The notes beneath the pieces were generated by a model, which was given only the letters and a program-made list of their open reading frames with translations, was not told the DNA's origin and ran no database searches. Source: Paracoccaceae bacterium (GTDB taxonomy: Bacteria > Pseudomonadota > Alphaproteobacteria > Rhodobacterales > Rhodobacteraceae). Taken from it: DNA of 5,940 nucleotides. This document shows, one piece after another, positions 4,873 to 5,940 of the stretch (position 1 is the first letter of the stretch; each line of letters begins with the position of its first letter). The stretch spans positions 1 to 5,940 of the forward strand of contig RFZH01000145.1 in assembly GCA_009920815.1 (NCBI GenBank). Reading direction: 5' to 3'. The translations under genes were made by a program, and so were the position numbers.

Positions 4873-5556
4873 ATGATTAGATTAGAAAACGTTTCCAAAA
4901 CCTTTACCTTGCACAATCAAAACAGCGCGGTGATCCAAGTCATGCAAGGCGCAAGTTTCACCGTCACTGCAGGGGAATGTGTGGCTCTGACAGGGAATTC
5001 GGGCGCGGGAAAATCGACCCTAATGCGCATGATATACGGAAATTACCTCGCTGCATCAGGGGCGATATGGATTGGTGACACGGATGTTGCAAAGGCCCAA
5101 CCGCGCGAAATTATCGCGCTGCGCCGTGAAACTTTGGGCTATGTGTCTCAGTTCTTGCGCGTGGTACCACGAGTGGCAACGGTGGATGTGGTGGCTGAAC
5201 CGCTGTTGATGACCGGAACCCCTTTCGAAACGGCCCATGCCAAGGCGCGGGATCTTTTGACCCGTCTTAATATCCCCCAAACGCTTTGGGACCTGTCCCC
5301 GATGACTTTTTCTGGCGGGGAACAGCAGCGGGTGAATATCGCACGCGGTTTTGTACGTGATTACCCTGCGTTGTTGCTGGATGAACCCACGGCGTCTTTG
5401 GATGCAACCAACCGCGAAACCGTTCTTACCTTGATCGAAGAGGCTAAGACACGCGGCACAGCGATTGTCGGTATTTTCCACGACCACCCCGCACGCGAGC
5501 GCGTTGCAGATCGGGAAATTGATGTGTCACAGTTCTCGCCTAAACAGGTAGCATAA
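4873..5556 (+). CDS. phnL: PhnL, ABC-type ATPase of the C-P lyase pathway
   Basis: This 227-residue protein (E. coli PhnL 226 aa) is a single ABC ATPase domain: Walker A GNSGAGKST (41-49), followed by LMRMIYGNYLA, a PhnL-like feature; Q-loop Gln93 in YVSQF; VVPRVATVDVVAEPL (97-111); signature SGGEQQR (147-153); Walker B LLLDEP (167-172); D-loop SLD; and an H-loop His203 in IFHDH, where PhnL commonly has FHD in place of THD. The short C-terminus lacks the extension seen in importer ATPases. In E. coli PhnL is required with PhnG, PhnH and PhnI for the first, ATP-consuming step and can bind over PhnK on the core complex. The ATG at 4873 has AGG 7 bases upstream within the end of phnK. Its TAA shares one base with the phnN start. 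LolD/macrolide-type exporter ATPases are the nearest other relatives, but the context settles the call. Confidence 0.95.
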   Translation: MIRLENVSKTFTLHNQNSAVIQVMQGASFTVTAGECVALTGNSGAGKSTLMRMIYGNYLAASGAIWIGDTDVAKAQPREIIALRRETLGYVSQFLRVVPRVATVDVVAEPLLMTGTPFETAHAKARDLLTRLNIPQTLWDLSPMTFSGGEQQRVNIARGFVRDYPALLLDEPTASLDATNRETVLTLIEEAKTRGTAIVGIFHDHPARERVADREIDVSQFSPKQVA

Positions 5557-5940
5557 TGACTGGCAAAATTTTCGCAGTCGTTGGTCCCTCGGGCGCAGGT
5601 AAGGACACTTTGATCGATGCGGCCCTCGCCAACAACCCGAATCTGTTCAAAGCACGCCGCGTCATAACTCGCCCATCCGATGCCGGAGGTGAAGATTTTG
5701 AGGGGGTGAGCGAAACTAATTTCCTTAGTCGCCAAGATAAAGGGGAATTCATTTTATCTTGGCAGGCACACGGGTTGTGGTACGGGATACCAACTTCGGT
5801 CAAAACTGTCTTAGACCAAGAGCAAGATGTCATCTTCAATGGATCACGCGCCATATTGCTAGAGGCACAAGATGCATTTGAAAATTTCATTGTGATTCAT
5901 GTGACTGCATCGCCTGAAACACTTACTCAAAGGTTAAGCG
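5556..5940 (+). CDS. phnN: PhnN, ribose 1,5-bisphosphate phosphokinase, 5' part (runs off window)
   Basis: The frame is open from the ATG at 5556 to the end of the window, giving 128 residues of an enzyme that is about 185 aa in E. coli. The N-terminus IFAVVGPSGAGKDTLI holds the P-loop (GPSGAGKD, 10-17), with the Asp after Lys typical of PhnN. It is followed by RRVITRP (34-40), the GGEDFEGVSETNF segment (44-56), WQAHGLWYGIP (69-79) and NGSR (95-98), as in guanylate-kinase-like PhnN proteins. PhnN converts ribose 1,5-bisphosphate plus ATP to PRPP, returning the ribose carrier to nucleotide metabolism. The start codon overlaps the phnL stop (TAATG), with AGG 7 bases upstream. The last 240 bases are clearly lower in GC (about 44% by hand count) than the core phn genes, and use more codons such as TTA, ACT and AAT. 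Guanylate kinase itself is excluded by sequence flavour and position. Confidence 0.92.
   Translation, partial: MTGKIFAVVGPSGAGKDTLIDAALANNPNLFKARRVITRPSDAGGEDFEGVSETNFLSRQDKGEFILSWQAHGLWYGIPTSVKTVLDQEQDVIFNGSRAILLEAQDAFENFIVIHVTASPETLTQRLS

Noticed and set aside
4097..5556. phnK and phnL as ATPases of a conventional ABC importer
   Set aside because: There is no permease or binding-protein gene next to them, and both match the C-P lyase ATPases along their full length.
5361..5890. Minus-strand open frames opposite phnL and phnN
   Set aside because: The sense strand carries clear PhnL Walker B and PhnN P-loop motifs. The antisense frames show no family features.
1..5940. Mobile element, CRISPR array, tRNA or rRNA
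   Set aside because: I saw no transposase or integrase, no regularly spaced repeats and no tRNA-like folds. Apart from the 94-bp control region the window is all coding.

Overview
The window is almost entirely a carbon-phosphorus (C-P) lyase locus for phosphonate degradation. The gene set is orthologous to Escherichia coli phnFGHIJKL-N, but the sequence looks like an alphaproteobacterium. Moderate GC (about 57-58% in core-gene lines counted by hand), phnF divergent from phnG, and a hexapeptide-repeat phosphonate acyltransferase in place of the GNAT-type PhnO all point to a marine Rhodobacterales/Roseobacter-type bacterium. This taxonomic call is an inference from protein flavour and gene order, not from a marker gene.

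Layout: bases 1-321 hold the 3' end of a plus-strand hexapeptide acyltransferase. Seven bases later, convergent to it, is phnF (minus strand, 329-1033), a GntR/HutC-type repressor. A 94-bp intergenic region (1034-1127) separates the divergent phnF and phnG. It carries a plausible sigma70 promoter, a perfect 13-bp palindrome over its -35 element, a tandem 7-mer at the -10, and TCAC/CAAATCT repeats close to the phnF start. From 1128 the plus strand is a tightly packed operon: phnG, phnH, phnI, phnJ, phnK, phnL and the 5' part of phnN, which runs off the window. Four of the six junctions are 1-base overlaps (TGATG/TAATG) or 4-base ATGA overlaps, 2 each of these types counting phnG-phnH and phnH-phnI as 1-base and phnI-phnJ and phnJ-phnK as 4-base; phnL-phnN is a further 1-base overlap, and phnK-phnL has a 2-base gap. 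No stretch above 300 bases lacks a gene.

How the genes work together (known for the E. coli pathway): PhnI, with PhnG, PhnH and PhnL, replaces adenine of ATP with a phosphonate to give an alkylphosphonate ribose triphosphate. PhnM (not in the window) removes pyrophosphate. PhnJ, a radical-SAM enzyme, cleaves the C-P bond to give a hydrocarbon and ribose cyclic phosphate. PhnP (not in the window) opens the ring, and PhnN phosphorylates ribose 1,5-bisphosphate to PRPP. PhnK is an ABC-type ATPase that docks on the PhnGHIJ core. The catalytic motifs visible here (PhnJ glycine and four cysteines, PhnI His pair, complete ABC motifs in PhnK and PhnL, P-loop in PhnN) are intact, so the locus looks functional.

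I found no clearly new system. The items worth a second look are the control region, a 17-nt sequence repeated exactly at two gene junctions, a C8 tract inside phnI, and a composition drop in phnN. There is no RNA gene, mobile element or CRISPR array that I can see.
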